Of a stretch of 64,000 nt of DNA, positions 26,350 to 35,970 are shown one piece after another. A program made the translations under genes and the position numbers. Below the pieces are notes generated by a model that worked only from the letters and a program-made list of their open reading frames with translations, ran no database searches and was not told the origin of the DNA. The DNA is from Egibacter rhizosphaerae (GTDB lineage: Bacteria > Actinomycetota > Nitriliruptoria > Euzebyales > Egibacteraceae). Positions within the stretch are counted from its first letter, which is position 1. Each line of letters opens with the position of its first letter. Where the stretch lies: positions 2,728,001 through 2,792,000 of the forward strand of contig NZ_CP036402.1 of the NCBI RefSeq assembly GCF_004322855.1. Direction: 5' to 3'.

Positions 26350-27600
26350 ATGGACCTGACCGATGTCCTGATCGCGTTGCTGGTCGTCCTCGCGGGCTTC
26401 GGGCTGTGGCTGACCGGCACGGCGCTCACCATCTGGGGCGAGCGACGCGTCGTCGCCAAGATGCAGACCCGCATCGGCCCGAACCGCGTCGGCCCGCTCG
26501 GCATCCTCCAGACCCTGGCCGACGGGATCAAGCTGTTCTTCAAGGAGGACATCACCCCGGAGGCCGCCGACAAGTTCACCTACTACGTGGCCCCGATGCT
26601 CTCCGCGGTCGTCGCGATGCTCACGTTCGCGGTGATCCCGTTCGGCGGCACGTTCGAGGTGGGTGACCGCGAGGTCACCATGCAGATCTGGGACCCCGAG
26701 ATCGGGCTGCTCTGGGTCCTCGCGATGAGCTCGCTCAGCGTGTACGGCATCGCGCTCGGCGGGTGGGCGTCCGGTTCCAAGTACCCGCTGCTCGGCGGGG
26801 TGCGGTCCAGCGCCCAGATGATCAGCTACGAGCTGGCCATGGGCCTCGGCCTCGCCGCCGTGTTCATCTGGACCGGCACCCTGCAGGTGTCCGAGATCGT
26901 CGAGGCCCAGTCCGGCACGTTCTTCGGCTTCCTGCCCGCCTGGAACATCGGGCCGCAGATCTTCGCGTTCGTGCTGTTCTTCGTGGCGGCGGTCGCCGAG
27001 ACTCAGCGCCCCCCGTTCGACCTCCCCGAGGCCGAGGGCGAGCTCGTGGCCGGTTTCGTGACCGAGTACTCGGGCGCGAAGTTCGCTATGTTCTTCCTCG
27101 GCGAGTTCATGCAGATGGTCACGATGAGCGCCGTCACGGTGACGGTCTTCTTCGGCGGCCCGAACGGCCCGTTGTTCGGGCTCGAGGGGACGCTGCTGGG
27201 CGCCCTGCTCGCGCACTTCTACTTCCTCATCAAGACCGTGGCCTTCGTGTTCGTGTTCATCTGGCTGCGCGGTACGCTGCCGCGGTTCACCTACAACCGA
27301 CTCATGGACCTCGGCTGGAAGGTCTTCCTGCCGCTCGGGCTGCTGTGGGTCATGCTCACCGCCGCGATCGTCGTCGCGCAGGAGACGCTCGCGCAGGACG
27401 AGCTGCTGTTCGGCATCGGCGTGGTGCTGGCGGTCCTCATCGCTCTACTCCTCGTCAGCATGCTGTTCGAGCGCCGCGGGCCCGAGCCGGAGGACGAGGA
27501 CGCGGAACCCACCGATCAGTCGGCGCTGCCGTCGGCTGCAGAGACCGCTCGGGAGGCCGCCGAGCGGCGTGGCGCGAAGCAGATCGAAGTCGACGTCTGA
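26350..27600 (+). CDS. nuoH: NADH-quinone oxidoreductase subunit H
   Basis: The 416-residue membrane subunit links the quinone tunnel to the proton-pumping arm. Family signatures are E-R-R-V-V-A-K-M-Q-x-R-x-G-P-N-R-V-G-P near residue 35 and the acidic loop [16 protein letters not shown] near 216-232, whose Glu and Asp residues are needed for quinone coupling. Eight or nine hydrophobic helices are visible. The last 45 residues are an acidic extension. The ATG lies 11 bases after nuoG, preceded by AAGGAGCGG. Confidence 0.97.
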   Translation: MDLTDVLIALLVVLAGFGLWLTGTALTIWGERRVVAKMQTRIGPNRVGPLGILQTLADGIKLFFKEDITPEAADKFTYYVAPMLSAVVAMLTFAVIPFGGTFEVGDREVTMQIWDPEIGLLWVLAMSSLSVYGIALGGWASGSKYPLLGGVRSSAQMISYELAMGLGLAAVFIWTGTLQVSEIVEAQSGTFFGFLPAWNIGPQIFAFVLFFVAAVAETQRPPFDLPEAEGELVAGFVTEYSGAKFAMFFLGEFMQMVTMSAVTVTVFFGGPNGPLFGLEGTLLGALLAHFYFLIKTVAFVFVFIWLRGTLPRFTYNRLMDLGWKVFLPLGLLWVMLTAAIVVAQETLAQDELLFGIGVVLAVLIALLLVSMLFERRGPEPEDEDAEPTDQSALPSAAETAREAAERRGAKQIEVDV

Positions 27601-27646
27601 CGAGCGCCAACCCGCGCGAGGAGCACGGGTCGAGGAGGCGAGCACG

Positions 27647-28324
27647 ATGTTCAACGCACTGCGCAAGGGATTCGGCCTCACCGCGAAGACGATGTTCCGT
27701 CCCGCGGTGACGACCGAGTACCCCGACGTGAAGCGTCAGGTCCAGCCGCGCTTCCACGGCCGGCACGTCCTGAACCGCTACCCCGATGGGCTCGAGAAGT
27801 GCATCGGCTGCGAGCTGTGCGCGTGGGCGTGTCCCGCCGACGCGATCTGGGTCGAGGGCGCGGACAACACGCCCGGCGCCCGCTACTCGCCGGGGGAGCG
27901 CTACGGCGCGATCTATCAGATCAACTACCTGCGCTGCATCTTCTGTGGCCTGTGCATCGAGGCGTGCCCGACCCGCTCGCTCACCATGACCCACGAGTAC
28001 GAGCTGTCCGCTGATCGCCGCGAGGACTTGATCTTCACCAAGGACCAGCTGCTCGCGCCGCTGCCCGAGGGCGCGAAGCCTCCGCCGCACACCGACGAGG
28101 AGGTGCGGGCCCGCGGCATAACGTACTACCCCGGCGCGCAGTCGCAGGACCCGCTCGCGACGAAGGAGCACAGCGAGGAGACCGCCGCGCACCGCGCGAT
28201 GCTCGACCCCGCCCTCATGCAGCTGTCGGACGTCGAGTACAACCACGTCGAGCGGGACCGCAACATCTGGACGGAGTACGAGGAGCCGCAGGGCGAGCTC
28301 AGCGACAGTGAGGAGGGATCGTGA
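27647..28324 (+). CDS. nuoI: NADH-quinone oxidoreductase subunit I
   Basis: This 225-residue ferredoxin-like subunit carries clusters N6a and N6b. The two ligand sets are [12 protein letters not shown] near residue 52 and [12 protein letters not shown] near 97. The N-terminal amphipathic portion anchors it to the membrane arm. The C-terminal 90 residues are a polar extension. The ATG at 27647 follows GAGGAGGCGAGC. Its stop overlaps the GTG of nuoJ (GTGA). Confidence 0.97.
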   Translation: MFNALRKGFGLTAKTMFRPAVTTEYPDVKRQVQPRFHGRHVLNRYPDGLEKCIGCELCAWACPADAIWVEGADNTPGARYSPGERYGAIYQINYLRCIFCGLCIEACPTRSLTMTHEYELSADRREDLIFTKDQLLAPLPEGAKPPPHTDEEVRARGITYYPGAQSQDPLATKEHSEETAAHRAMLDPALMQLSDVEYNHVERDRNIWTEYEEPQGELSDSEEGS

Positions 28325-29103
28325 CGCCCGTCCTCGCCCAGGCCGCCGAGGCGGCGCAAGCGAGCGGCAGCGCCGAGCTGTACGCCTTCGTGATCATCGG
28401 CGCGCTGTCCCTCGGCTCCGCGATCGCGATGGTGATGATGCGCAACGCGGTGCACTCCGCGTTGATGCTCGTCCTCAACCTGTTCACGATCGCCGCGTTC
28501 TACGCGATGCTCGAGGCGCAGTTCCTCGCGGTCATCCAGATCATCGTCTACGCCGGCGCGATCGTCGTGCTGTTCCTGTTCGTGATCATGCTGCTGGGCG
28601 TCGGCGGTGGCCAGGCGTTCACCGGGCGGCTGCGGGGGCAGAAGGTCGCCGCCGTGTTGCTGGGGCTGGCGCTGTTCTCGGTGCTCGCCGGCATCACCGG
28701 TCCCTACTGGGGCGAGGCCGCGGCGTGCAACCTGCCGTTCGAGGTGCGAGCCGAGGGCGACGGGTTGCTGTGTGAGGGTCTGGCCGAGGCGAACGCCGAA
28801 GGCAACGTCCGTGGCGTGGGCCTGCTGATCTTCACCGACTACGTCTGGCCGTTCGAGGTGATGAGCGTCCTGCTCGTGATCGCGGCGCTGGGCGCGATGG
28901 TCCTCGGCAAACGATACGAGGACCCGGCCGACGTGGTCGATCAGCCGGCCGCGGCCGTGCCGGCGACCCGGGGGCCGTCGACGGCGGGCACGGCCTCGGC
29001 GAGCGCCGCGGGGTCGGCCGCGGACGAGCCGGGCGCGCGGGCCGAGGACGCGAGCCCGCCGGACACCGACGACGAGGACGACGTGCGCGGGGAGGGTCGC
29101 TAG
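28321..29103 (+). CDS. nuoJ: NADH-quinone oxidoreductase subunit J
   Basis: The 260-residue membrane subunit has five hydrophobic helices (within residues 15-195). The [15 protein letters not shown] stretch near residue 75 is the signature helix containing the pi-bulge involved in coupling. A 60-residue Ala/Glu/Asp-rich tail follows the last helix. The start is GTG at 28321 overlapping the nuoI stop. The stop codon abuts the ATG of nuoK. Confidence 0.95.
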   Translation: MTPVLAQAAEAAQASGSAELYAFVIIGALSLGSAIAMVMMRNAVHSALMLVLNLFTIAAFYAMLEAQFLAVIQIIVYAGAIVVLFLFVIMLLGVGGGQAFTGRLRGQKVAAVLLGLALFSVLAGITGPYWGEAAACNLPFEVRAEGDGLLCEGLAEANAEGNVRGVGLLIFTDYVWPFEVMSVLLVIAALGAMVLGKRYEDPADVVDQPAAAVPATRGPSTAGTASASAAGSAADEPGARAEDASPPDTDDEDDVRGEGR

Positions 29104-29412
29104 ATGCTCGCAGTACCCGCCGGTTGGTATCTGCTGCTCGCCGCCGCGCTGTTCACCGTCGGCCTGGTCGGCGTGCTCGTGCGGCGCAACATCATCGTCA
29201 TGCTGATGTGCGTCGAGTTGATGCTGAACAGCGTCAACCTCACGCTCGTCACGTTCTCGCGCGTCCACGGCACGCTCGATGGCCAGGTGCTGACCTTCTT
29301 CGTGATGGTCGTCGCCGCCGCCGAGGTGACGGTCGGGCTCGCGCTCGTGGTCAACCTGTTCCGCTTGCGTGCGTCCACCGACGCCGACGACGTCGACGCC
29401 CTGCGGGCCTAG
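29104..29412 (+). CDS. nuoK: NADH-quinone oxidoreductase subunit K
   Basis: The 102-residue subunit has three membrane helices with the conserved glutamates in [10 protein letters not shown] near residue 38 and [10 protein letters not shown] near 73, which take part in proton transfer. Length is standard. It starts directly after the nuoJ stop with no spacer, so translation is coupled. Confidence 0.97.
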   Translation: MLAVPAGWYLLLAAALFTVGLVGVLVRRNIIVMLMCVELMLNSVNLTLVTFSRVHGTLDGQVLTFFVMVVAAAEVTVGLALVVNLFRLRASTDADDVDALRA

Positions 29413-29421
29413 GGAGGGGTC

Positions 29422-31407
29422 ATGCTGCAGTCCGTGCTCGCGTACGCCCCTGCGTTCGCGCAGCCCGATCCAGGGAGCGCGATCGGCCTGTCGTGGCTGA
29501 TCCCGGTCGTGCCGGCGATCAGCGCGGCGGTGCTGCTCTTGGTCGGCAAGCGCCTCGGCCAGGCCGCCTCCGGAGTGGCCATCACCGCGATGGGCTTCAG
29601 CGCGGTCGCCTCGACGTTCGTGTTCATCGAGCTGCTCGGGGCACCCGCCGACGAGCGCTCGTTCGTCATGACCGTGACGACCTGGATCGCGGCCGGCGAC
29701 TTCGCGGTCGACTGGGCGGTGCTCGTCGACCCGTTGTCGGCGGTGATGCTGCTGCTCGTCACCTGGGTCGGTCTGTTGATCCACATCTACTCGGTCGGCT
29801 ACATGCGGGGTGACGAGCTCTACCCGCGCTTCTTCGCGTACCTGAACCTGTTCGCGGCGTCGATGCTCGTGCTCGTGCTCGGCGAGAGCCTGCTCACCCT
29901 CTTCGTGGGGTGGGAGCTCGTCGGGTTGTCGAGCTACCTGCTCATCGGGTTCTGGTTCAAGAAGCGCGACTACGCGTCGGCGGCCAAGAAGGCGTTCGTG
30001 CTGAACCGGATCGGCGACGTCGGGTTCATGATCGCGATGTTCGTGATCTTCAGCGCGATCGGCTCGCTGTCGTTCACGGAGGTGCTGCCCCAAGCCGACA
30101 CGCTCGCCACGGGCACGGCCGCGGTGGTGGGGCTCCTGTTCCTGCTCGCCGCCGCCGGGAAGAGCGCGCAGATCCCGCTCTACGTCTGGCTGCCCGACGC
30201 GATGGCCGGGCCCACGCCGGTGAGCGCGCTGATCCACGCCGCGACGATGGTCACCGCGGGCGTCTACCTCGTCGCGCGGGTCTCGCCGATCTACGTGCAG
30301 GTGCCCGAGGTCGGCATGGCCGTGGCCTGGGTCGGGATCCTCACGGCGTTGCTCGCGGCCCTCATCGCGTGCGCGCAGAGGGACCTGAAGAAGATCCTGG
30401 CCTACTCGACCGTCAGCCAACTCGGCTACATGTTCGTCGGCGTCGGTCTCGGCGCCCAGGTCGCGGGCATCTTCCACCTGCTCACGCACGGGTTCTTCAA
30501 GGCCCTGCTGTTCCTCGCGGCCGGCAGCGTCATGCACGCGATGCACGAGCACACCGACGTCTGGAAGATGGGCGGCTTGCGCACGATCATGCCCATCACG
30601 TTCGGTACGTCGCTGATCGGCTGGCTCGCGATCAGCGGGGTGCCGCCGTTCGCCGGGTTCTTCTCCAAGGAGGAGATCCTCGTCGCCGCGCTCGACACGC
30701 CCGGCGCCCAGGGGATCTGGATCCTCGGCACGATCGTGGCGGGGCTCACCGCGTTCTACATGAGCCGGTGGTTCTTCCTGATCTTCTTCGGCGAGAAGCG
30801 CTACGAGCGCGAGCTGCCCGACGTGCACCCCCACGAGTCGGAACCGGCGATGACCCTGCCGCTCGTGGTGCTCGCCGTCGCCTCCGCGCTGGGTGGCCTG
30901 CTCAACGTCACGCCACGCTCACTGGCCGTCTTCTGGGCCCCCGAGGCGGCGTTCCTCGATGGGTGGCTGGCCGGATCGGTGATGCCGTACGCCGGGGACG
31001 TCCCGTTCGTCCCTCACGTGCCCGCAGTGTTCATCGTCACCGGCGTCGCGGTGTTGGGGATCCTGACCGCCGCCGCGCTCTACCTGCGCCCCGTGGACCA
31101 CACGGTCGTCCGAGAGCGGCTCGGCGGCTTCTACTGGCTCGCGCACGACAAGTTCTACGTCGACGAGTTGTACATCAACACGATCGTGAAGCCCGGCAAG
31201 GTGCTGTCGGACGGCTTCGCCGCCTTCGACCGCTATGTCATCGACGGGATCGTCAACGGGCTGGGCCGCGGCACCGCCGTGGTCGCCAGCGTCGGTAGGC
31301 GGGCCCAGACCGGCTTCGTGCGCAGCTACGCGCTCGCGGTCACGGCCGGGACGATCCTGGTGGCGGTCCTGTTCGCCGGTGGCTTCTTCTTCGGGCAGGG
31401 GGCGTAA
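29422..31407 (+). CDS. nuoL: NADH-quinone oxidoreductase subunit L
   Basis: This 661-residue protein is the distal antiporter-like subunit with the long lateral helix. Signatures are W-E-L-V-G-L-S-S-Y-L-L-I-G near residue 165, K-S-A-Q-I-P-L-Y-V-W-L-P-D-A-M near 250 and H-A-A-T-M-V-T-A-G-V near 273. H-G-F-F-K-A-L-L-F-L follows near 355. About 16 hydrophobic segments are visible, the last one at the extreme C-terminus after the lateral-helix region. The ATG follows GGGAGGGGTC, nine bases after nuoK. Confidence 0.97.
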   Translation: MLQSVLAYAPAFAQPDPGSAIGLSWLIPVVPAISAAVLLLVGKRLGQAASGVAITAMGFSAVASTFVFIELLGAPADERSFVMTVTTWIAAGDFAVDWAVLVDPLSAVMLLLVTWVGLLIHIYSVGYMRGDELYPRFFAYLNLFAASMLVLVLGESLLTLFVGWELVGLSSYLLIGFWFKKRDYASAAKKAFVLNRIGDVGFMIAMFVIFSAIGSLSFTEVLPQADTLATGTAAVVGLLFLLAAAGKSAQIPLYVWLPDAMAGPTPVSALIHAATMVTAGVYLVARVSPIYVQVPEVGMAVAWVGILTALLAALIACAQRDLKKILAYSTVSQLGYMFVGVGLGAQVAGIFHLLTHGFFKALLFLAAGSVMHAMHEHTDVWKMGGLRTIMPITFGTSLIGWLAISGVPPFAGFFSKEEILVAALDTPGAQGIWILGTIVAGLTAFYMSRWFFLIFFGEKRYERELPDVHPHESEPAMTLPLVVLAVASALGGLLNVTPRSLAVFWAPEAAFLDGWLAGSVMPYAGDVPFVPHVPAVFIVTGVAVLGILTAAALYLRPVDHTVVRERLGGFYWLAHDKFYVDELYINTIVKPGKVLSDGFAAFDRYVIDGIVNGLGRGTAVVASVGRRAQTGFVRSYALAVTAGTILVAVLFAGGFFFGQGA

Positions 31408-31410
31408 CCG

Positions 31411-32946
31411 ATGGACTTCCCACTGCTGACCCTGCTGATCGTCCTGCCGGCGATCTTCGCCGCGCTGATCGCGGCGGTGCCGGGGGACCGGCGCGACGTG
31501 ATCCGGGGCATGGCGCTCGCCGGCACGGTGATCACGTTCGTGGCCAGCCTCCTCCTGCTCGGATGGTTCAGCGTCGGCGAGCCGGGCTTTCAACTCGAGG
31601 AGACTGCCCAGTGGATCCCCCAGTGGGGGGTCACCTACCGGCTCGGCGTCGACGGGGTGAGCCTGTTCCTGGTGCTGCTCACCACCCTGATCATGCCGCT
31701 GGCGATCCTCGCGGCGTGGGACCAGGTCGAGGGCGTGAAGGGGTTCTTCGGCTCGCTGCTCGCGTTGCAGGCCGCGATGGTCGGCGTGTTCGTGGCGCTC
31801 GACCTGATCCTCTTCTACGTCTTCTTCGAGATCATGCTCGTGCCGATGTACGCGCTGATCGGGATCTGGGGTGGCAAGAACCGCCGCTACGCAGCGCTGA
31901 AGTTCTTCCTGTACACGCTGATCGGCGGGCTGCTCATGCTCGTCGCGATCCTCTACCTCTACTTCGCGGCGGGGGCGCAGAGCTTCGACTACGACGTCAT
32001 CCGCCAGGTCGAGCTCACCACGGTCGAGCAGACGTGGCTGTTCCTCGCGTTCTTCGCCGCGTTCGGGATCAAGGTGCCGGTCTTCCCGGTGCACACGTGG
32101 CTGCCGGACGCCCACACCGAGGCGCCGACGGTCGGCAGCGTGATCCTGGCGGCCGTGTTGCTGAAGATCGGCGGGTACGGGTTTCTGCGGTTCAGCCTGC
32201 CCTACTTCCCCGAGGCGACCACGACGCTCGCGCCCCCCATCCTCGTGCTCGGGGTGATCGCCGTGATCTACGGGGCGCTCGTCGCGATGGTGCAGGCCGA
32301 CATCAAGAAGCTGGTCGCGTACTCGTCTGTGGCGCACCTCGGGTTCGTGGTGCTCGGCATCTTCGCGCTCGACGTCACCGGGGCGGCCGGCAGCGTGGTC
32401 CAGATGATCAACCACGGGCTCACCACCGGGGCCCTGTTCCTGCTCGTCGGGTTCATGTACGAGCGGACCCACTCCCGCATGATCGCCGACTACTCGGGAC
32501 TGATGTCCGCGACGCCGGTGTTCGGGGGGCTGTTCCTCGTGACCGCGATGAGCTCGGTCGCGCTGCCGGGTCTCAACGGGTTCGTCGGCGAGTTCCCGAT
32601 CCTGCTGGGCACCTTCCAGTCCGTCCCGTGGGCGGCGGTCCTCGCCGCGTTTGGCGTCATCTTCGCGGCGCTGTACCTGCTCTGGGCCTACCAGCGGATG
32701 TTCCACGGTCCGGTCGAGGGGCTCGCGGCGAAGATGACCGACCTCAAGCCTCGCGAGATCGGCATCATGGTGCCGCTGATCCTGCTGATGGTCGGGATCG
32801 GCCTCTACCCCCAGCCGATGTACGACCGCGTGACCCCCAGCGTCGAGGCCATCGTCGTCGACGTGCAGGAAGCCACCGCGGCGGACGCCCACGAGCCCGC
32901 GGTGGCCGACGAGGTCGACGGGGCCGATGAGGAGGCAGACCAGTGA
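31411..32946 (+). CDS. nuoM: NADH-quinone oxidoreductase subunit M
   Basis: The 511-residue antiporter-like subunit has about 14 hydrophobic helices. The conserved F-E-I-M-L-V-P-M-Y segment, whose Glu is in the proton path, lies near residue 145. K-V-P-V-F-P-V-H-T-W-L-P-D-A-H follows near 225 and the broken-helix lysine region I-K-K-L-V-A-Y-S-S-V-A-H near 300. A Glu/Ala/Asp-rich 30-residue tail follows. The ATG begins three bases after the nuoL stop, and the stop overlaps the nuoN GTG. Confidence 0.97.
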   Translation: MDFPLLTLLIVLPAIFAALIAAVPGDRRDVIRGMALAGTVITFVASLLLLGWFSVGEPGFQLEETAQWIPQWGVTYRLGVDGVSLFLVLLTTLIMPLAILAAWDQVEGVKGFFGSLLALQAAMVGVFVALDLILFYVFFEIMLVPMYALIGIWGGKNRRYAALKFFLYTLIGGLLMLVAILYLYFAAGAQSFDYDVIRQVELTTVEQTWLFLAFFAAFGIKVPVFPVHTWLPDAHTEAPTVGSVILAAVLLKIGGYGFLRFSLPYFPEATTTLAPPILVLGVIAVIYGALVAMVQADIKKLVAYSSVAHLGFVVLGIFALDVTGAAGSVVQMINHGLTTGALFLLVGFMYERTHSRMIADYSGLMSATPVFGGLFLVTAMSSVALPGLNGFVGEFPILLGTFQSVPWAAVLAAFGVIFAALYLLWAYQRMFHGPVEGLAAKMTDLKPREIGIMVPLILLMVGIGLYPQPMYDRVTPSVEAIVVDVQEATAADAHEPAVADEVDGADEEADQ

Positions 32947-34613
32947 TCCAGGCGACGCTCGCCCAGGTCGCGCCCCAGATCCCCGAGATCCCTTGGGGGG
33001 CGCTGTCGCCGGAGCTCGTCCTCTTCGGGGCGGGCATCATCGTGCTGCTGCTCGAGACCGCCGGCGAGACGCGCGTGCGCGTCGGGAGCCTCGGATTCGT
33101 GCTCACGGTCGCGGCGGCGGCCACGTGGTTCGTGCTGACCGAGCAGATCGTCGGACCCTCACTGCTCGCCGTCGCGGCACTCGTCGTGCTCGGGTTGACG
33201 GTGCTGTTCCGCCTGCGCCCGCGCGTCCTGTCGGCGGTGCTGAGCGCGCTCGGGCTCACCGCGACGCTCGGCGTAATCGCGTGGCAGTGGATCGTGACGT
33301 CCGCCGAGGGTCGGCTGCTGGGGTCGGAACTGCAGCCGGAGCAGGTGCTCGCCGACACGATCGCGGTGGACGGCATCGCCCTGTTCACACGCATCACCGT
33401 GTGCCTCGCGGCGCTGATCGCGATCCCACTGGGGTACCAGTACCTCGAGGACCGGCGCATGCATCGCGGCGAGTACTACCCGCTGCTGATCTTCGCCGCC
33501 GTCGGGATGAACCTCCTCGCGTCCGCGCAGGACCTCATCATGGTGTTCATCTCGATCGAGATCCTGTCGCTCGCGCTCTACATCATGACCGGCTTCGCGA
33601 AGCGGGACCTGCGCAGCCAGGAGGGGGCGTTCAAGTACTTCCTGCTCGGTGCGTTCTCCAGCGCGATCCTGCTGTACGGGATCGCGCTGGCCTACGGCGT
33701 CGCGGGATCGACCAACGTCGCCGCCGTCGGCGCGGCGATGAGCGCCGCCGATGCGCCGACGGGGCTCACGCTCGCCGCGCTCGCCTTCCTCATCGTGGGG
33801 CTCGCGTTCAAGACCGCGCTCGTGCCGTTCCACATGTGGACGCCCGACGTGTATCAGGGCGCCCCGACGCCGGTGACCGGGTTCATGGCGGCGGCCACGA
33901 AGGCGGCCGCGTTCGCGGCGTTCCTGCGGCTGTTCTCCGGTGCGTTCGCCGGGCTCGAGTGGTCGTGGGTGCCGGTGCTCTGGACGCTCGCGGCGCTCAC
34001 GATGATCGTCGGGGCCGTCCTGGCGGTCGTGCAGGACGACGTGAAGCGCATGCTCGCCTACTCGGCGGTCGCGCACGCCGGCTACGCTCTGATCGGGATC
34101 GTCGCGGTCAACCGTGACGGCGTGAGCGGCGTGCTGTTCTACCTGCTGGCCTACGCGATCATGTCGCTCGGGGCGTTCGGCGTGCTCGCCATGCTCGAGC
34201 AGCGCCAGCGCAAGGCGATCTCGATCGCGGACCTGCGCGGGTTCGGCAAGCGCTATCCGGTGCCGGCGGGGATGCTGGCGCTGTTCCTGCTCTCGCTCGC
34301 GGGCATCCCCGGTACCGCCGGTTTCATGGGCAAGTTGGCCGTCTTCCGGGCCGGTGTCGCCGGCGGGCAGTGGACGCTCGTCGTCATCGGCGTCGTCTCG
34401 AGCGTCATCGCCGCCTACTTCTACGTGCGCGTCATCCGGGCGATGTTCATGGAGGACGAGCCCGAGGAGCTGGCGGAGCTGCCCCTGCAGACGACACTGG
34501 GGACCACGACCGCTCTCACGGCGACGAGCGCCGCCGTGGTCGTCCTCGGGATCCTGCCGACGGTACTCGTCGACGTCGCCGGCCAGGCGACGCTCATCGC
34601 AGGGATCGGGTAG
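32943..34613 (+). CDS. nuoN: NADH-quinone oxidoreductase subunit N
   Basis: The 556-residue subunit is the antiporter-like protein nearest the quinone module. Visible signatures include S-I-E-I-L-S-L-A-L-Y near residue 203, K-T-A-L-V-P-F-H-M-W-T-P-D-V-Y-Q-G-A-P-T-P-V near 291 and K-R-M-L-A-Y-S-A-V-A-H-A-G-Y near 368. The start is GTG at 32943 in a GTGA overlap with nuoM. It ends the complex I genes and runs straight into a polyprenyl diphosphate synthase gene. Confidence 0.97.
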   Translation: MIQATLAQVAPQIPEIPWGALSPELVLFGAGIIVLLLETAGETRVRVGSLGFVLTVAAAATWFVLTEQIVGPSLLAVAALVVLGLTVLFRLRPRVLSAVLSALGLTATLGVIAWQWIVTSAEGRLLGSELQPEQVLADTIAVDGIALFTRITVCLAALIAIPLGYQYLEDRRMHRGEYYPLLIFAAVGMNLLASAQDLIMVFISIEILSLALYIMTGFAKRDLRSQEGAFKYFLLGAFSSAILLYGIALAYGVAGSTNVAAVGAAMSAADAPTGLTLAALAFLIVGLAFKTALVPFHMWTPDVYQGAPTPVTGFMAAATKAAAFAAFLRLFSGAFAGLEWSWVPVLWTLAALTMIVGAVLAVVQDDVKRMLAYSAVAHAGYALIGIVAVNRDGVSGVLFYLLAYAIMSLGAFGVLAMLEQRQRKAISIADLRGFGKRYPVPAGMLALFLLSLAGIPGTAGFMGKLAVFRAGVAGGQWTLVVIGVVSSVIAAYFYVRVIRAMFMEDEPEELAELPLQTTLGTTTALTATSAAVVVLGILPTVLVDVAGQATLIAGIG

Positions 34614-34618
34614 GCCTC

Positions 34619-35731
34619 GTGGCGATCCCCCAGGGCGGCGTGGCACAGGGCGCGCTCGACGAGCTCGCCGAGCGTGGCGCCGAGGAGGGCGTCGACCTGG
34701 CCCCCGGCCTCGAACTCGTCGAGACCCGGCTGCGGGAGCTCGTCCGCGCCGACCTGGCACTGGTCGAGGAGACTTCGCGCTACCTGATCGACGCCGGCGG
34801 CAAGCGGTTCCGGCCGATGCTCGTCCTGCTGGCGGGGCTGCACGGTGGCGTGGAGCCCACGGCGCGCGACCTCGTCGACGCGGGTGCCATCGTCGAGCTC
34901 GTCCACCTGTCGACGCTCTACCACGACGACGTCATCGATGCGGCGGACGTGCGCCGGGGCGCCGACGCGGCGCACGTGAAGTGGTCGAACACGACCGCGA
35001 TCCTCACGGGGGACTTCCTGCTCGCGCGCGCGTCGGAGCTCTCCGCGGAGCTCGGGGTGGAGGTCACGAAGGTGATGGCCCGCACCATCGCGGACCTGTG
35101 CACGGGCCAGATCCGCGAGGTCCAGGGCTCCGCGAGCGGCCAGGATCACGGCATGCCCACGGTCGCTGCGGACACCGCGCACTACCGGGCGGTCCTCGGC
35201 GAGAAGACCGCGTCGCTCATCGCGTCCAGCTGCCGGCTCGGCGCCCTGCTGTCCGGGCAGCCGCGCGAGGCCGTCGAGGTGCTCACCACCTACGGGTGGC
35301 ACCTGGGTCTCTCGTTCCAGCTCGCCGACGACGTGCTCGACATCGTCGGCGACGAGGAGGAGGCCGGGAAGTCGCCCGGGACGGACCTGCGCGAGGGCGT
35401 CAAGACGATGCCGGTCCTGCTGGCCCTGGAGGACGACCCGACCGGCGAGCTCGCGCGGCTCGTCGATGTCGCCGCGGCGGAGCCCGACGAGGACGACGGC
35501 CCCACCGCGGCCGAGGTCGACGAGGCGCTCGCGCGGGCCCTGCGGCACCTGCGGGGCAGCCCCGCGATGGAACGGGCGCGCGACGAGGCGCGCCTCGAGG
35601 CCCGCAGGGCGGTGATGGCGCTGACCGAGCTGCCCGAGTTCACCGCGACCGCCGAGGGCGCCGACAGCGACCTCGTCACCGGACGCGGGTTGTTGGCGCT
35701 GGCCGACTACGCCGTCGACCGCCTGGTCTGA
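34619..35731 (+). CDS. Polyprenyl diphosphate synthase (menaquinone side chain)
   Basis: The 370-residue prenyltransferase elongates allylic diphosphates with isopentenyl diphosphate. Its landmarks are G-G-K-R-F-R-P near residue 61, the first Asp-rich motif H-D-D-V-I-D near 102 and G-E-K-T-A-S-L near 199. The second Asp-rich motif A-D-D-V-L-D near 236 is followed by G-x-D-L-R-E-G-V-K-T-M-P near 257. The GTG at 34619 lies five bases after nuoN, so it is the last gene of the nuo transcript. That position suggests it makes the menaquinone tail (heptaprenyl to nonaprenyl type), supplying MenA. Chain length cannot be read reliably from the sequence. A 25-residue acidic insertion precedes the C-terminal helices. 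Confidence 0.9.
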   Translation: MAIPQGGVAQGALDELAERGAEEGVDLAPGLELVETRLRELVRADLALVEETSRYLIDAGGKRFRPMLVLLAGLHGGVEPTARDLVDAGAIVELVHLSTLYHDDVIDAADVRRGADAAHVKWSNTTAILTGDFLLARASELSAELGVEVTKVMARTIADLCTGQIREVQGSASGQDHGMPTVAADTAHYRAVLGEKTASLIASSCRLGALLSGQPREAVEVLTTYGWHLGLSFQLADDVLDIVGDEEEAGKSPGTDLREGVKTMPVLLALEDDPTGELARLVDVAAAEPDEDDGPTAAEVDEALARALRHLRGSPAMERARDEARLEARRAVMALTELPEFTATAEGADSDLVTGRGLLALADYAVDRLV

Positions 35732-35783
35732 CCGGGCGCCTCGCCGCGCTTCGTCGCGTTCCTTCGGAGGGGCCGAATCTACT

Positions 35784-35799
35784 GTCATACTTGATAAAA
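35784..35799 (-). promoter_or_regulatory. Catabolic-island operator motif, copy A
   Basis: On the minus strand this reads TTTTATCAAGTATGAC, matching the island consensus TTTGATCAAATATCAT at 12 of 16 positions. It lies 168 bases before the flavin reductase gene that opens the first catabolic operon, in an AT-rich patch surrounded by GC-rich DNA. Confidence 0.5.
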
Positions 35800-35827
35800 G
35801 ATCTCGGTGCAGGGAGGTGATCGCTGA

Positions 35828-35843
35828 CCCCTCGATCGAGGGG
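35828..35843. repeat. Perfect 16-bp palindrome in the flavin reductase leader
   Basis: CCCCTCGATCGAGGGG is a complete inverted repeat with no spacer. It sits between operator copy A and the flavin reductase start. It could be a protein-binding site, or part of a short leader hairpin. Confidence 0.5.
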
Positions 35844-35847
35844 GGCG

Positions 35848-35970
35848 ATGACCACAACCGTCCGAGGGGATGACATGGCACGTTCGCCCTTCGTACCGTC
35901 ACCTCGGGGTTGGGTCCTCGATGCGGAGCTCGACCCCGATCCGTCAACGTCCTTGGAGGGTCGACGATGA
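35848..35970 (+). CDS. Possible 40-residue leader ORF coupled to the flavin reductase
   Basis: A short open frame starts at ATG 35848 (or 35875), with purine-rich G-runs just upstream of both. It ends with a TGA at 35968-35970 that overlaps the flavin reductase ATG at 35967 (ATGA). The peptide would be 40 (or 31) residues, begins M-T-T-T-V-R-G-D-D-M-A-R and has no hydrophobic segment. Its third-position GC content is clearly lower than that of neighbouring genes, so it may not be a conserved gene. The overlap would couple its translation to the reductase. Confidence 0.3.
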   Translation: MTTTVRGDDMARSPFVPSPRGWVLDAELDPDPSTSLEGRR

